From Rhizobium herbae (GTDB lineage Bacteria; Pseudomonadota; Alphaproteobacteria; Rhizobiales; Rhizobiaceae), in NCBI RefSeq assembly GCF_017873135.1, contig NZ_JAGGJV010000012.1, forward strand, positions 62,001 to 126,000: a stretch of 64,000 nucleotides of DNA, in the 5' to 3' direction. Shown here piece by piece: positions 24,775-35,416 of this stretch. The notes beneath the pieces are model-generated. The model saw nothing but the letters and a program-made list of their open reading frames with translations, ran no database searches and was not told where the DNA came from. Each line of letters starts with the position of its first letter. Position 1 is the stretch's first letter. Both the position numbers and the translations under genes were made by a program.

Positions 24775-27072
24775 ATGGATATGAACGAAATCAAAGAGAT
24801 TTTCTTCCAGGAATGCGAGGAGCAACTCGCTGAGCTGGAATCCGGTCTCCTGCGGCTCAATGACGGCGACCGTGATCCGGAAACGGTGAACGCGGTTTTC
24901 CGCGCGGTGCACTCCATCAAGGGCGGTGCCGGAGCTTTCGGACTGGATGATCTGGTCTCTTTCGCGCACGTGTTTGAGACCACTCTTGATTGCGTTCGTT
25001 CCAACAAGCTGGAGCCGACACAGGAAGTCCTGAAAGTCATGCTGAAATCGGCGGACGTTCTGGCCGACTTGACCAACGTCGCGCGCGACGGCGGCAGTGT
25101 CGATCAGGCCCGTTCAGCACAGTTGATCCGGGAGCTCGAGGCGCTCGCCAAGGGCGAAGCGCCGCCTGCGGCCTCGGCGTCGGAGCCGGTTGCACCCAAG
25201 GCCGCCGTGGCAAAACCGGCTGCCGTTGCCAAGGCGGCGCCGGTCGAACCGGTCGTCAACGAACACGGCTTTGCCCCTGTCGCCTTCTCCTTCGATGATT
25301 TCGGTGGAGACGAAGACGACGCAGTGGGCGATCTTCCGGCCTACGACATCGTCTTCAAGCCGAAGTCGGAACTCTACACCAAGGGCAATGAAGCAACGCT
25401 GCTTCTGCGCGACCTCTCGCGACTGGGTGAAATGAGCATCCATTGCAACATGGACAGCCTGCCGCCGCTCGACCAGATGGACCCGGAAACCGCCTATTTC
25501 TCCTGGAAGGTGTCGATCAAGACCGACAAGGGCGAGGATGCCATTCGTTCGGTGTTCGAATTCGCCGAGTGGGATTGCGAACTGGACGTGACGGCCGTGG
25601 AAACGGGCGAAGCTTCGGACGCTGCCACCGACGACTTGCCGATGCAGCCGGTTCCCTTCGATCTCTCGGCGCTCGATGGCGACCTGGATGTGCCTCTCGG
25701 TGTCGTCGAAGAGGAAGAGCAGATTGCCGCCGCCCAAGAAGCAGCCGCCGAAACGGCGAGCAACGTCGTGCAGATGGCCGGCAACGCATCGCGTGCCGCA
25801 GCCAGCGAAAAAAGCGTGGCCGCCGCCGCCGCCCAGAACAATGCCCAGCAGGCCTCGTCCGCCGCTGCCCCGACGATCCGCGTCGATCTCGATCGTGTCG
25901 ATCGGCTGATCAACCTTGTCGGCGAGCTTGTCATCAACCAGGCAATGCTGTCGCAGAGCGTCATCGAGAACGACTCGAACGGCGTTTCCTCGATCAATAT
26001 GGGCCTGGAAGAGCTTCAGCAGCTGACCCGCGAGATCCAGGATTCGGTCATGGCCATCCGCGCGCAGCCGGTCAAGCCGGTGTTCCAGCGCATGGCCCGC
26101 ACGGTCCGCGAAATCGCCGATATTACCGGCAAGTCGGTTCGCCTCGTCACCGAGGGAGAAAACACCGAAGTCGACAAGACTGTTATCGACAAGCTGGCCG
26201 AACCGCTGACGCACATGATCCGCAATGCGGTCGACCACGGCCTTGAAATGCCGGAAAAGCGTCTTGCCGCCGGCAAGAGCGCCGAAGGCACGGTGAAGCT
26301 GACCGCCAAGCACCGCTCGGGGCGCATCGTCATCGAACTGTCCGACGACGGCGCCGGTATCAACCGCGAGAAGGTGCGCCAGAAGGCCATCGACAACGAC
26401 CTGATCGCGGCCGACGCCAACCTGTCCGACGAGGAAATCGACAACCTGATCTTCCACGCCGGCTTCTCCACCGCCGACAAGGTCTCCGACCTTTCCGGCC
26501 GCGGCGTCGGCATGGACGTGGTCAAGCGCTCGATCCAGGCACTTGGCGGCCGTATCAACATCTCGTCGAAGCCGGGCCATGGCTCTGTCTTCACCATGAG
26601 CCTGCCGCTGACGCTGGCCGTTCTCGACGGCATGGTCGTCACCGTTGCCGGCCAGACGCTGGTCGTACCTTTGACGGCGATTGTCGAAACGCTGCAGCCG
26701 GATGCCGCGGCGATCCATTCCTTCGGCGCGACACAGCGGTTGATCTCGATCCGCAATTCCTTCTGCCCACTGGTCGATGTCGGTCGCATCCTGAATTTCC
26801 GCGCCACCCAGGCAAATCCGGTGGAAGGCGTCGCCCTTCTGGTGGAATCGGAAGGCGGCGGCCAGCGCGCCCTGATGGTCGATGCCATCCAGGGCCAGCG
26901 CCAGGTCGTCATCAAGAGCCTGGAAGCCAACTACACGCACGTGCCCGGCATTGCCGCCGCCACCATTCTCGGTGATGGCCGTGTCGCTCTCATCCTGGAC
27001 GTAGATGCCGTCGTCTCGGCATCGCGCGGCCAGTCCTTGCAACTCGAATCATCGCTGGCCGCCGTAGGGTAA
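24775..27072 (+). CDS. cheA: Chemotaxis histidine kinase CheA
   Basis: A 765-residue kinase. The HPt domain at the N-terminus carries phosphorylatable His46 ([11 protein letters not shown]). A Pro/Ala linker (about 125-160) leads to the response-regulator-binding region, then an Ala-rich linker, the dimerisation helices ([16 protein letters not shown]), the ATPase domain ([31 protein letters not shown]) and the CheW-like domain. It autophosphorylates under receptor control and passes phosphate to CheY1, CheY2 and CheB. Two ATG codons open the frame (24775, 24781); the first is used here. Confidence 0.96.
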   Translation: MDMNEIKEIFFQECEEQLAELESGLLRLNDGDRDPETVNAVFRAVHSIKGGAGAFGLDDLVSFAHVFETTLDCVRSNKLEPTQEVLKVMLKSADVLADLTNVARDGGSVDQARSAQLIRELEALAKGEAPPAASASEPVAPKAAVAKPAAVAKAAPVEPVVNEHGFAPVAFSFDDFGGDEDDAVGDLPAYDIVFKPKSELYTKGNEATLLLRDLSRLGEMSIHCNMDSLPPLDQMDPETAYFSWKVSIKTDKGEDAIRSVFEFAEWDCELDVTAVETGEASDAATDDLPMQPVPFDLSALDGDLDVPLGVVEEEEQIAAAQEAAAETASNVVQMAGNASRAAASEKSVAAAAAQNNAQQASSAAAPTIRVDLDRVDRLINLVGELVINQAMLSQSVIENDSNGVSSINMGLEELQQLTREIQDSVMAIRAQPVKPVFQRMARTVREIADITGKSVRLVTEGENTEVDKTVIDKLAEPLTHMIRNAVDHGLEMPEKRLAAGKSAEGTVKLTAKHRSGRIVIELSDDGAGINREKVRQKAIDNDLIAADANLSDEEIDNLIFHAGFSTADKVSDLSGRGVGMDVVKRSIQALGGRINISSKPGHGSVFTMSLPLTLAVLDGMVVTVAGQTLVVPLTAIVETLQPDAAAIHSFGATQRLISIRNSFCPLVDVGRILNFRATQANPVEGVALLVESEGGGQRALMVDAIQGQRQVVIKSLEANYTHVPGIAAATILGDGRVALILDVDAVVSASRGQSLQLESSLAAVG

Positions 27073-27076
27073 GACC

Positions 27077-27544
27077 ATGACGTATCTGGCAAAAAATCTG
27101 ACGAACGGAGGGCGCGAACTCATCGCGTTCCGCATCGGCGATCAGGAATTCTGCGTCAATGTCATGTCGGTGCGGGAAATCCGCGGCTGGACACCTGCGA
27201 CGCCGATGCCGCATGCGCCACAATATGTGCTTGGTGTGATCAACCTGCGCGGTGCGGTCCTGCCGATCATCGATCTGTCGGCCCGCCTCGGCATGAAGCC
27301 GGCCGAACCGACCGTGCGCCATGTCATCATCGTGACGCAGGTCAAGAACAGGGTCGTTGGTCTCCTCGTCGAGGCGGTCTCCGACATTTTGACGATCAAC
27401 GACGACGATATCCAGCCGACGCCGGATATGACGTCCGAGTTCGAGCGGACATTTGCCCGCGGCATCCTGGCGATCGAAGGCAGAATGATCTGCCTGATCG
27501 AACTGGAAGCCGTGTTTCCTCATACCGAAAGTGAAGCTGCATGA
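27077..27544 (+). CDS. cheW: Chemotaxis adaptor CheW
   Basis: A 155-residue CheW-domain protein coupling receptors to CheA. Conserved segments: [60 protein letters not shown] and [11 protein letters not shown]. It lies 4 bases after cheA, and its stop overlaps the cheR start (ATGA), indicating translational coupling. Confidence 0.95.
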   Translation: MTYLAKNLTNGGRELIAFRIGDQEFCVNVMSVREIRGWTPATPMPHAPQYVLGVINLRGAVLPIIDLSARLGMKPAEPTVRHVIIVTQVKNRVVGLLVEAVSDILTINDDDIQPTPDMTSEFERTFARGILAIEGRMICLIELEAVFPHTESEAA

Positions 27545-28449
27545 GCATGCCAGCCGCCTTTGACAGCAAGCTATCCCCGGACGAGTGCCTGGCGAGCGGG
27601 GAATATCCGCTGACGCGCCGTGACCTCGCCGAGATCGCTGCCATGATCTATGCCGATGCCGGCATCTATCTTAACGAATCGAAGGCTTCGCTCGTCTATT
27701 CCAGGCTTTCCAAGCATATCCGTAATATCGGCCTGAAGGGCTTCCGCGAATATTGCCAGCTGGTTTCATCGCCGGCGGGTGCTGCCGAGCGCCGCGACAT
27801 GCTTTCGCACCTGACGACGAACTTCACCCGTTTCTTCCGCGAGAACCACCACTTCGAGCATCTGAAATCCGACGTTCTGCCCGAGCTTATTGCCCGTGCC
27901 AAGAATGGTGGCCGCGTGCGCATCTGGTCGGCGGCTTGTTCGGACGGGCAGGAGCCCTATTCGATCGCGCTGACGGTTCTGTCGATGCTGCCGAATGCCG
28001 CCGATTACGATTTCCGCATTCTTGCCACCGACATCGACCCCAAGATCCTGGCACTTGCCCGGGCCGGCGCCTATGACGCGACTGCCCTTGAGACCGTCAG
28101 CCCGGCGATGCGCAAGCAGTGGTTTTCGGAAACCAACGTCAACGGCCGCCAGAAGTGGCAGGTTGATGACCGGGTCAAGAAGCTGATCACCTTCAACGAG
28201 CTGAACCTGATGGCGCAGTGGCCGTTCAAGGGCCAGTTCGACGTCATTTTCTGCCGCAACGTCGTCATCTATTTCGACGAACCGACCCAGATGAAAATCT
28301 GGTCGCGGTTTGCCGGCATGCTCAACCCGAAGGGACATCTTTACATCGGCCATTCCGAGCGTGTTTCCGGCGATGCGAAGTCGGTCTTCGACAATATCGG
28401 CATCACCACCTACTGCTACAACGGCAAGGGTCATGGAGGACGCTCATGA
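27541..28449 (+). CDS. cheR: Chemotaxis receptor methyltransferase CheR
   Basis: A 302-residue enzyme that methylates receptor glutamates with S-adenosylmethionine. The N-terminal helical domain includes [19 protein letters not shown]. The SAM-binding domain has [32 protein letters not shown] and [14 protein letters not shown]. The start at 27541 overlaps the cheW stop and its own stop overlaps the cheB start, each in an ATGA arrangement. Confidence 0.95.
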   Translation: MSMPAAFDSKLSPDECLASGEYPLTRRDLAEIAAMIYADAGIYLNESKASLVYSRLSKHIRNIGLKGFREYCQLVSSPAGAAERRDMLSHLTTNFTRFFRENHHFEHLKSDVLPELIARAKNGGRVRIWSAACSDGQEPYSIALTVLSMLPNAADYDFRILATDIDPKILALARAGAYDATALETVSPAMRKQWFSETNVNGRQKWQVDDRVKKLITFNELNLMAQWPFKGQFDVIFCRNVVIYFDEPTQMKIWSRFAGMLNPKGHLYIGHSERVSGDAKSVFDNIGITTYCYNGKGHGGRS

Positions 28450-29501
28450 GTGCTGCACGCGTTCTTGTCGTCGATGATAGCGCCACCATGCGTGGATTGA
28501 TTACCGCTATCCTGAGCAGCGATCCGGATGTCCAGGTCATCGGCCAGGCCGCTGACGCCATGCAGGCACGTCAGGCGATCAAGGATCTTGATCCCGACGT
28601 CATTACGCTCGACATTGAAATGCCCAACATGAACGGGCTGGAATTCCTGGAAAAGATCATGCGCCTGCGCCCCATGCCGGTGATCATGGTCTCGACGCTG
28701 ACGCACAAGGGGGCCGAAGCCTCCATCGCGGCGCTCGAAATCGGTGCGTTCGATTGCGTCGGCAAGCCTCTGCCCGGAGATCCGCGTCCGTTCAGCGATC
28801 TCGCCGAAAAGGTGAAGGCCGCAGCACGATCGCAGCGCAAGCATATCATCTCCGGTAACAAGATTGCCGCCCCGAGCGCTGCCAATGCCAACGGGGCTTC
28901 AGACTATAGAGCCGGCCGCAAGATCATAGCGATCGGCTCCTCCACGGGCGGTGTCGAAGCCCTGATCGCGGTGTTGCAGAAATTTCCGGCCAACTGCCCG
29001 CCGACGGTAATCACGCAGCATATGCCGCACACCTTCACCAAGAGTTTTGCCGAGCGTCTGAACCGTCTCTGCGCTCCCACTGTGGCGGAAGCTACGGATG
29101 GGGCACGGCTGGAGATCGGCAAGATTTATTTGGCACCGGGCGGCGAACGTCACCTTCAGGTCGTCAATCCCTCCTCACCCAGCTGCCGTCTGCTGGATCG
29201 CGAACCGGTCAACGGTCATCGACCTTCCGTCGATGTGCTGTTTGATTCCGTCGCGGAACTCGCAGGCCGCAATGCAGTCGGTGTGATCCTGACCGGAATG
29301 GGTCGCGACGGCGCATCCGGTCTTTTAAAAATGCGACACGCAGGTGCCCGCACATTCGGTCAGAATGAAAAAACCTGTGTCGTGTATGGAATGCCGAGGG
29401 TTGCCTATGAACTAGGCGCCGTCGAAACCCAACTCCCCCTCGGCTCAATCGGGGAAGAAGTCTTGAAAAGCACCGCCGCCCGAAGAGAAGGAAACGAATA
29501 A
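28446..29501 (+). CDS. cheB: Chemotaxis glutamate methylesterase/deamidase CheB
   Basis: A 351-residue protein. The receiver domain has Asp10-Asp11 and phosphoacceptor Asp56 ([10 protein letters not shown]). A linker leads to the esterase domain with catalytic Ser in [11 protein letters not shown], His in TQHMPHTF and Asp in LTGMGRDGA. Phosphorylation by CheA activates removal of receptor methyl groups, giving adaptation with CheR and CheD. The start at 28446 (MSAARVLVV) overlaps the cheR stop. Confidence 0.95.
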   Translation: MSAARVLVVDDSATMRGLITAILSSDPDVQVIGQAADAMQARQAIKDLDPDVITLDIEMPNMNGLEFLEKIMRLRPMPVIMVSTLTHKGAEASIAALEIGAFDCVGKPLPGDPRPFSDLAEKVKAAARSQRKHIISGNKIAAPSAANANGASDYRAGRKIIAIGSSTGGVEALIAVLQKFPANCPPTVITQHMPHTFTKSFAERLNRLCAPTVAEATDGARLEIGKIYLAPGGERHLQVVNPSSPSCRLLDREPVNGHRPSVDVLFDSVAELAGRNAVGVILTGMGRDGASGLLKMRHAGARTFGQNEKTCVVYGMPRVAYELGAVETQLPLGSIGEEVLKSTAARREGNE

Positions 29502-29891
29502 ATGTCCCTAGCGGAAAAAATCAAAGTTCTGATCGTCGACGATCAGGTCACCAGCCGCCTGTTGCTGGGCGACGCCCTGCAGCAACTCGGTTTCAAGCAA
29601 ATCACGGTCGCCGGCGATGGCGAGCAGGGTGCCAAGATCATGGCCCAGCAGCCGCATCATCTGGTGATTTCCGATTTCAACATGCCGAAGATGGACGGTC
29701 TCGGCCTTCTGGCCGCGGTCCGGAACAATCCGGCGACGAAGAAGGCGGCCTTCATCATGCTGACGGCGCAGGGCGACCGCGCGCTGGTCACCAAGGCAGC
29801 GGCTCTTGGCGCCAACAACGTGCTGGCTAAACCCTTCACCATCGAAAAGATGAAGGCAGCAATCGAGGCTGTGTTCGGGGCGTTGAAATGA
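29502..29891 (+). CDS. cheY2: Chemotaxis response regulator CheY2
   Basis: A 129-residue receiver domain starting immediately after the cheB stop. Acidic pair Asp13-Asp14 (LIVDDQVTS), phosphoacceptor Asp58 ([11 protein letters not shown]) and Lys near 110 (LAKPFTI) are present. In S. meliloti CheY2-P is the main output acting on the FliM/FliN switch, slowing the unidirectional motor. Its stop overlaps the cheD start. Confidence 0.93.
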   Translation: MSLAEKIKVLIVDDQVTSRLLLGDALQQLGFKQITVAGDGEQGAKIMAQQPHHLVISDFNMPKMDGLGLLAAVRNNPATKKAAFIMLTAQGDRALVTKAAALGANNVLAKPFTIEKMKAAIEAVFGALK

Positions 29892-30442
29892 CCACTGAGG
29901 CTGCGATCAAACGTGTGCATGTCATTCAGGGTGAGTGGAAGGTGGTCAATGATCCGGACGTCGTGCTTTCGACCATTCTTGGCTCCTGCGTGGCTGCGTG
30001 CATGCGTGATCCGGTCGCAGGTGTCGGTGGCATGAACCACTTCCTTCTGCCGGGGTCGGCGGACGCGATTTCTTCAGGCGGCGATGCCACACGCTACGGC
30101 GTGCATCTGATGGAGTTGCTGATCAACGGGCTCCTGAAGAAAGGTGCCCGCCGCGAACGGCTGGAGGCAAAGATTTTTGGCGGGGCAAAGACGATTGCGC
30201 GGTTCTCCAATGTCGGTGAGCAGAACGCGCTGTTTGCCCGGCAGTTCCTGATGGACGAAGGTATTCAGGTCGTGGGCGAGAGCACTGGCGGCGATCACGG
30301 CCGTAAGCTCGAATACTGGCCGCTCAGCGGCCGCGCCCGGCAATATGCCCTGACGGGCGTGGAAACGCAGAAGACCGTGGCCCAGGAGCAGCGCCCGAGG
30401 CCTGCGCCGAAGCCGGTCGATAACGCGATCGAGTTCTTCTAG
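29888..30442 (+). CDS. cheD: Chemoreceptor glutamine deamidase CheD
   Basis: A 184-residue protein with the CheD catalytic set: Cys in [16 protein letters not shown] and His in GMNHFLLPG, plus [18 protein letters not shown] and KIFGGA. It deamidates receptor glutamines and can bind CheY-type phosphatases in other bacteria. The start overlaps the cheY2 stop (ATGA). A 114-base gap separates it from cheT. Confidence 0.94.
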   Translation: MTTEAAIKRVHVIQGEWKVVNDPDVVLSTILGSCVAACMRDPVAGVGGMNHFLLPGSADAISSGGDATRYGVHLMELLINGLLKKGARRERLEAKIFGGAKTIARFSNVGEQNALFARQFLMDEGIQVVGESTGGDHGRKLEYWPLSGRARQYALTGVETQKTVAQEQRPRPAPKPVDNAIEFF

Positions 30443-30556
30443 GGCCTGGGCTGCATTCCGGTTTCGCTCGGGGTGCGGCTTTGGCAGATTGTATGAGTGT
30501 TTGGCCGTTCGGCTGGGAAATCTTGGACGGCAATTGTGCCAGCGTGAGGACGAGTA

Positions 30557-30949
30557 ATGCTGACTGAACTGAAGAGCCATATGCCCCACGTTGACGAGGC
30601 GCTCCCGGATGTGATGATGCGCATCGTTTCGGAGCTCTATGACGTGGCTTACCTCATCGAGCGGATCGAACCGATGCTGAGCGATATTCATGGCGAGGCG
30701 GTTCTGGAATCGACCGATCGCATGAAGGTTCTGCAGGGCATCGATCTTGCCGTGCAGAAAACACGCGGCCTTGCCGAGTTCATCGATACCGTCACCGCCG
30801 CCATTCCCCAGTCCTGGCTCGTGGACGTGACCACAGCTCTCAATCTCGTCAAGCTTGCCGACATGCAGAAGTCGCTCGGCAACGGCATGCTGCGCCACGG
30901 TCATTCCCAGCCGCTGACGGAAGCGGCCGGCGATTTCGAAGCCTTCTAG
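30557..30949 (+). CDS. cheT: CheT, small all-helical chemotaxis protein
   Basis: A 130-residue helical protein at the end of the che operon, the position of cheT in S. meliloti. Residues 57-78 read KVLQGIDLAVQKTRGLAEFI. They contain Asp63-x-x-x-Gln67, the spacing of the catalytic pair in CheZ-type CheY phosphatases. No other domain is visible. GAGGAC lies about 8 bases upstream of the ATG. A strong terminator follows at 30977. The phosphatase idea is an inference from the motif and context. Confidence 0.75.
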   Translation: MLTELKSHMPHVDEALPDVMMRIVSELYDVAYLIERIEPMLSDIHGEAVLESTDRMKVLQGIDLAVQKTRGLAEFIDTVTAAIPQSWLVDVTTALNLVKLADMQKSLGNGMLRHGHSQPLTEAAGDFEAF

Positions 30950-30976
30950 CCGTCGCCAAGTCCTTTTCCGCCTTTT

Positions 30977-31017
30977 CCGCCGCCTCAATGATCGTCTTGA
31001 GGCGGCGGTTTCGTTTT
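30977..31017 (+). terminator. Terminator of the che operon
   Basis: A perfect 12-bp stem CCGCCGCCTCAA / TTGAGGCGGCGG with an 8-base loop, followed by TTTCGTTTT, 27 bases past the cheT stop. Confidence 0.88.
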
Positions 31018-31079
31018 GGGCCGGATCCAGGTCGGCCGACTATTTTGCACCGCAGCCAAAAGCGGCCTTCCAAGACAAG

Positions 31080-31105
31080 TTCGCGCAAGTTTCGTTTCCT
31101 AGTGT
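31080..31105 (+). promoter_or_regulatory. Conserved flagellar promoter motif upstream of fliF
   Basis: TTCGCGCAAG, 10 bases, TAGTGT. One of six copies with identical spacing. The leader to the fliF ATG would be about 150 bases. Confidence 0.7.
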
Positions 31106-31256
31106 GCCAATCGGGACTGGTAGATTTGCGCGTGATTTGACGAAGTCGGACAGGCGCCCGATCGATCCAGTAAACCCGAATGTTTGGATCTGCGCATGTT
31201 TACTCCCCAGGCGATGTTGCCTGACCGGAACATGCGCCACTGGGTGCGGAAACAGA

Positions 31257-32939
31257 ATGAATCTGTTGGATCAATTTTCGACGGTCACGAAAAACCTGGC
31301 TGCTCTCGGGCAGGGAAAACTCATAGCGCTGATTTCAGCCGGGGTAATCGCAGTCGGGATCGTTCTCGCTGCCGGCCTCTACGTCAACAAACCTTCCTAT
31401 GAAACGCTGTATGTCGGGCTGGAGAGCAATGACCTCAACCAGGTCAGCGTTGCCCTTGCCGAAGCAAACATCGATTTTGAGGTCGGCTCCGATGGATCCA
31501 GCCTGCAGGTGCCGGTCGGTATGACGGGTAAGGCGAGACTGTATCTCGCAGAGCGCGGCCTGCCCAACAGCGCCAATGCCGGCTACGAACTCTTCGACAA
31601 TGTCGGTTCGCTGGGCCTTACCTCCTTCATGCAGGAAGTCACTCGCGTCCGCGCACTCGAGGGTGAGATCGCCCGCACGATCCAGCAGATCTCCGGAATT
31701 TCGGCGGCTCGCGTCCATATCGTCATGGCCGACCGCGGCAGCTTCCGAAAGACCGAGCAGAAGCCGACGGCTTCGGTGATGATCCGGGCCAGCGCCAATA
31801 TTGGTCGCAACGCCGCAGCATCGATCCGCCATCTGGTGGCGTCGTCCGTTCCGGGCCTTGGCATCGACGATGTAACGATCCTCGATTCGACCGGTCAGCT
31901 TTTGGCCTCCGGTGACGATCCGTCCAACAGCGCAATGAACCAGTCGCTGGGCATCATTCAGAATGTTCAGCAGGAAATCGAAAGCAACATCGACAAGGCG
32001 CTCGCGCCATTCCTCGGCATGGACAACTTCCGTGCCAGCGTCACCGCCAAGCTGAACACCGATACCCAGCAGATCCAGGAAACGGTCTTTGATCCGGAAT
32101 CGCGCGTCGAACGCTCGACCCGGGTCACCAAGGAACAGCAGAAATCCAGCCAGCAACAGGCGGACAACGCGGCGACCGTGCAGCAGAACGTTCCCCAGGC
32201 CGCTCCGACAGGCGGCGCCACAGGGCCCCAGTCGAACGACCAGACGGAAAAGAAGGAAGAACAGACCAACTACGAAATCAACTCGAAGACTGTCGCGACC
32301 GTCAAGAGCAGCTATACGCTGGAAAAGCTTTCGGTCGCCGTCGTCGTCAATCGCGGTCGGGTTGCCGCCATGGTCGGCGAGGGTGCGGACCAGGCGAAGA
32401 TCGACGCCTATGTCCAGGAAATGCAGAAGATTGTCGCCTCGGCTGTCGGTCTGGATCCGGCACGCGGCGACACGATCACGCTGACCGCGATGGACTTCGT
32501 CAACACGCAACTGCTCGACGAGGCGGTTTCCGGTCCGGGCATCATGGAAACGCTGACCCGCAATCTGGGTGGTATTATCAATGCCCTTGCCTTCATTGTG
32601 GTGGCCTTCCTGGTGGTTTGGATGGGAATGCGTCCGCTGGCCCGATCGATGGGGCTGGGTGGCGGTGGCGCGGCGCTTGCCGAGAACGAAGCGGTCGGCC
32701 TGGAATTGCCGGACTTCTCGCCCGCGGCGACCGGTGCGGCCGGTGGGGCCCTCATGGAAGGCTTCGGCTCCGATTTCGGGTTCGACAGCACCGACGACCT
32801 GCTCAGCCTTGGAGACGAAGGCGGCTTCAACCGAAGGGTCAAGGAAGGCCCCGAACGCAGGCTCGCCCGGATGGTCGAAATCAGCGAGGAACGTGCCGCC
32901 AAGATCCTTCGCAAATGGGTTGCCGAGAAGGCCGCCTGA
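31257..32939 (+). CDS. fliF: Flagellar MS-ring protein FliF
   Basis: A 560-residue inner-membrane ring protein, close to S. meliloti FliF in length. An N-terminal transmembrane segment (about 20-42, LIALISAGVIAVGIVLAAGL) is followed by the periplasmic ring-building region with ARVHIVMADRGSFRK. A second membrane segment lies near 435-460 (IINALAFIVVAFLVVWMGM). The cytoplasmic tail with EISEERAAKILRKWV-like sequence binds FliG. The start at 31257 (MNLLDQFSTV) opens the conserved protein. It is a single-gene unit: terminator of che before it, its own promoter, and a terminator after it. Confidence 0.95.
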   Translation: MNLLDQFSTVTKNLAALGQGKLIALISAGVIAVGIVLAAGLYVNKPSYETLYVGLESNDLNQVSVALAEANIDFEVGSDGSSLQVPVGMTGKARLYLAERGLPNSANAGYELFDNVGSLGLTSFMQEVTRVRALEGEIARTIQQISGISAARVHIVMADRGSFRKTEQKPTASVMIRASANIGRNAAASIRHLVASSVPGLGIDDVTILDSTGQLLASGDDPSNSAMNQSLGIIQNVQQEIESNIDKALAPFLGMDNFRASVTAKLNTDTQQIQETVFDPESRVERSTRVTKEQQKSSQQQADNAATVQQNVPQAAPTGGATGPQSNDQTEKKEEQTNYEINSKTVATVKSSYTLEKLSVAVVVNRGRVAAMVGEGADQAKIDAYVQEMQKIVASAVGLDPARGDTITLTAMDFVNTQLLDEAVSGPGIMETLTRNLGGIINALAFIVVAFLVVWMGMRPLARSMGLGGGGAALAENEAVGLELPDFSPAATGAAGGALMEGFGSDFGFDSTDDLLSLGDEGGFNRRVKEGPERRLARMVEISEERAAKILRKWVAEKAA

Positions 32940-32984
32940 CGACAGACGGTCGTTTTCTCCATCGACGTATATGTGCAAAAAGAG

Positions 32985-33008
32985 ACCCGCCGATGCCGGC
33001 GGGTTTTT
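32985..33008 (+). terminator. Rho-independent terminator of fliF
   Basis: CCCGCCG / CGGCGGG with loop ATGC and a following TTTTT, 46 bases after the fliF stop. Confidence 0.88.
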
Positions 33009-33882
33009 CAGTTTGCACAGGATAAAAGTTGTTTCAACTCAGGAGCAGCGTGGGAAAATGCGTCTGCACCCTGGCGCGCAGACCCAGCCTTTCATCGGAT
33101 TCTGAAAAAAATCGCCGTTAAATCATTGGGCCCATATTCCCGCCGACAATAGACTCGCCTCAGTCTTCTGTATTGCCTTGGCGCGACGGCGTACCGGCAA
33201 GAATCGCGACGCATCCAAACGACGTAACGATTCATTTCGAGATTCGTTATATTTAACAAAACGTTACTTTTTTCCTGGGGACGATGCGGTTTGTCTGGGC
33301 CGTTGCGGGTGGTGGTCCAGGTATTGATTCGGGCAATCCGCCAAGATTCAGCATGATCAAACTATTACTGCAATAATATTTTAATATTAACTTTGCATTT
33401 TTTGCGTTGCACCTATTTTGATGGCGCGTTGCGATGATGTAATTCGGCAACATCGCGAAAAACAAATAAAAAAATGAAAACTTGACAAATGCGACTGATC
33501 GAAAAAATGGTGATTTGCTCAGCCGTTTTGGCGCGCTAGCAAGAGCTTCGCGCCGTCCAATCGATGGGACCCGGGGCGTTGCAGACAATAATTTTTATAA
33601 AAACGCTACAATTACAGTTACTTAAAACGAACGGGCGGCGATCTGTAGTCCTCGCATCGTCTTGCAAATCACCTTGATACGAATCGTTTCACGGAATTAT
33701 CCAAAAGTAAATCCCGATAAGCGGGCAGTAGTTTTTCACAGAGGGCGATGTACATTTTATGTAGTGATTCGCGTACTGATTTGCGGATGTCGGGGAAGGC
33801 GGAATGCCTCGACACAGTTGCCGGCGGCGGCGGCGAAAGACGCTTGAATGAGCACAGGCGAATCCATCACGGGGGTAATGTC
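33009..33882 (+). promoter_or_regulatory. Long A+T-rich region upstream of visNR
   Basis: About 870 bases without a convincing gene. The part 33215-33660 is markedly A+T-rich with several runs of A and T. Because visN and visR sit at the top of the motility cascade in S. meliloti, this region probably carries their promoter and binding sites for global regulators. I found no strong palindrome and no TTAA-N7-TTAA site. The in-frame extension of visN up to 33748 has no ribosome site. Confidence 0.45.
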
Positions 33883-34623
33883 ATGGATGCTCTACAAACA
33901 GAGATTGCGATCTGGCCCGCGCCGGTCGCGGGCGTGCGTGGTGTCGGGCGGGCTCCATCCAAGGAGCAGCTCATTCGCAGGCTTGGCGAGTTCGCCGAGC
34001 GTGGCAACCTGAACAAAGGTCTTGCCGCCCTGACGGACTACGTCGGCGCCACTCACTATCTTCTTGCGCGGTACGATCTGTCGCAGGATGAAGGTCTCGA
34101 CTTCGTCGTGTGTTCGGACTGGCCGTTCGATGTCGTCAAGCGCCTTGGCAAGGTCATGTCGCAACTCCATTCCAAGACCAACGAAATGGAGAAGTGTCTT
34201 TCTGTGATGCAGCCGGTCTTTATGAGCCTGCCGGATGACATCGACATTAGTCGCGGCATCAGCCGCGAATATTGCGCCATAACCTTCAATGTCGGGCGCG
34301 CCCGTCTGTCGCTGATGCTGCTTTTCCCGCAGGACGTGATCCTCTCCCAGGAGAGCCTGAGGGATGTCGGTCTGCTGACGGGCTATTTCGCCAGCTTCAC
34401 CAGCGAGCGCGGCGTGCGGACCGATCGCGAATTCGAATTGACGGAACGCGAGCTCGAGTGCCTCTTCTGGATCGCCGAGGGCAAGACCAGCGACGAGATC
34501 GCCGTCATCCTCGGCATCTCGCGCAATACCATCAACAACTACATCACCAGCGTGATGCGCAAGACGGCGACGAAGACCCGCTCCGAGGCCATCGCCTATG
34601 CCGTTCGTAACAACCTCGTTTAG
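33883..34623 (+). CDS. visN: LuxR-type motility master regulator VisN
   Basis: A 246-residue regulator. Residues 25-175 form an autoinducer-binding-like N-terminal domain. The C-terminal LuxR helix-turn-helix reads LTERELECLFWIAEGKTSDE then IAVILGISRNTINNYITSVM. VisN and VisR act as a heteromer that switches on rem and so the whole flagellar regulon in S. meliloti. The start at 33883 (MDALQTEIAI) follows GGGGG at about 8 bases. visR starts 10 bases after the stop. Confidence 0.92.
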   Translation: MDALQTEIAIWPAPVAGVRGVGRAPSKEQLIRRLGEFAERGNLNKGLAALTDYVGATHYLLARYDLSQDEGLDFVVCSDWPFDVVKRLGKVMSQLHSKTNEMEKCLSVMQPVFMSLPDDIDISRGISREYCAITFNVGRARLSLMLLFPQDVILSQESLRDVGLLTGYFASFTSERGVRTDREFELTERELECLFWIAEGKTSDEIAVILGISRNTINNYITSVMRKTATKTRSEAIAYAVRNNLV

Positions 34624-34633
34624 GAAGCCGGCC

Positions 34634-35380
34634 ATGACCTATTTCCTTCCGAATCCACGTGCAGGAGATGATTGCAAGGCCGGGCGGCAACAGGCCAGGG
34701 CGTCACGGGCGGCGACGCTCGTCGCACGGCTCCAGGTCATGCAGAAGCAGATCAACGCCAGGAACTTTGCCGTTCTGCGCCTGAATGGAAACGGTCTGCC
34801 GGCGTCGCGAAAGCTGACCTGTGTCCTCGACAACTGGGGCGCTGACGCCGAAGCAACGGCGCACGAACTGACATCGGCCTATGGCGAGGAGTTGCTGGCG
34901 CACCTGGATACATCGCTGCTGCCGGTCATGTGGAACGGCACCGGCGAATACCAGGCGGCGGAGACATCGGACTTTGCCCGCTTCACCCAACGTCTGGCTG
35001 CGCGGATACTGCCGTATTCCGGCATCGCGCTGCCGGTCAGGCTTGGTGCCCAGGGCAATGGCTATGTAGTCTTCACCGGCAGCTACATCGACCTGTCGAG
35101 CGAGGCGATCATCGATCTGCACGGCCGAAGCTGCCAGATCATGACGGACCTGTTGGCGGCAGACGAACGCCGGATGCTCCCGGCCGAATCGCTCAGCGAT
35201 CGCGAGATCGGCTGTCTGCAGATGGCCGGCGACGGATACATCAGCGAGGAGATCGCCGAGAAGATGGGACTGTCGGTCCATACGGTAAACGCCTATCTCG
35301 GCGCGGCGACGACCAAGCTGGATTCGGTCAACAGAATCCAGGCGATCGCCAAGGCCATTCGTCTCGGCTATATCAGCTGA
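34634..35380 (+). CDS. visR: LuxR-type motility master regulator VisR
   Basis: A 248-residue partner of VisN with the same layout: a sensor-like domain and a C-terminal LuxR helix-turn-helix, LSDREIGCLQMAGDGYISEE then IAEKMGLSVHTVNAYLGAAT. AGGAAG precedes the start at 34634 (MTYFLPNPRAG). It is cotranscribed with visN. It converges on the minus-strand gene ending at 35417; a short GGCCAT-C-ATGGCC palindrome lies between them. Confidence 0.92.
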   Translation: MTYFLPNPRAGDDCKAGRQQARASRAATLVARLQVMQKQINARNFAVLRLNGNGLPASRKLTCVLDNWGADAEATAHELTSAYGEELLAHLDTSLLPVMWNGTGEYQAAETSDFARFTQRLAARILPYSGIALPVRLGAQGNGYVVFTGSYIDLSSEAIIDLHGRSCQIMTDLLAADERRMLPAESLSDREIGCLQMAGDGYISEEIAEKMGLSVHTVNAYLGAATTKLDSVNRIQAIAKAIRLGYIS

Positions 35381-35416
35381 TTGGATTTTTTCGGCCATCA
35401 TGGCCGGCGTCCGGTT

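Noticed and set aside
25114-27042. Long minus-strand open frame opposite cheA
   Set aside because: It is the antisense shadow of a high-GC gene: His/Asp/Arg-rich, no family pattern, no ribosome site, and fully covered by cheA with clear domains.
31335-32978. Long minus-strand open frame opposite fliF
   Set aside because: Same kind of shadow; composition is unlike any protein family and fliF is certain.
33253-33588. 111-codon minus-strand frame upstream of visN
   Set aside because: Spans A+T-rich DNA, has no ribosome site and no family-like pattern.
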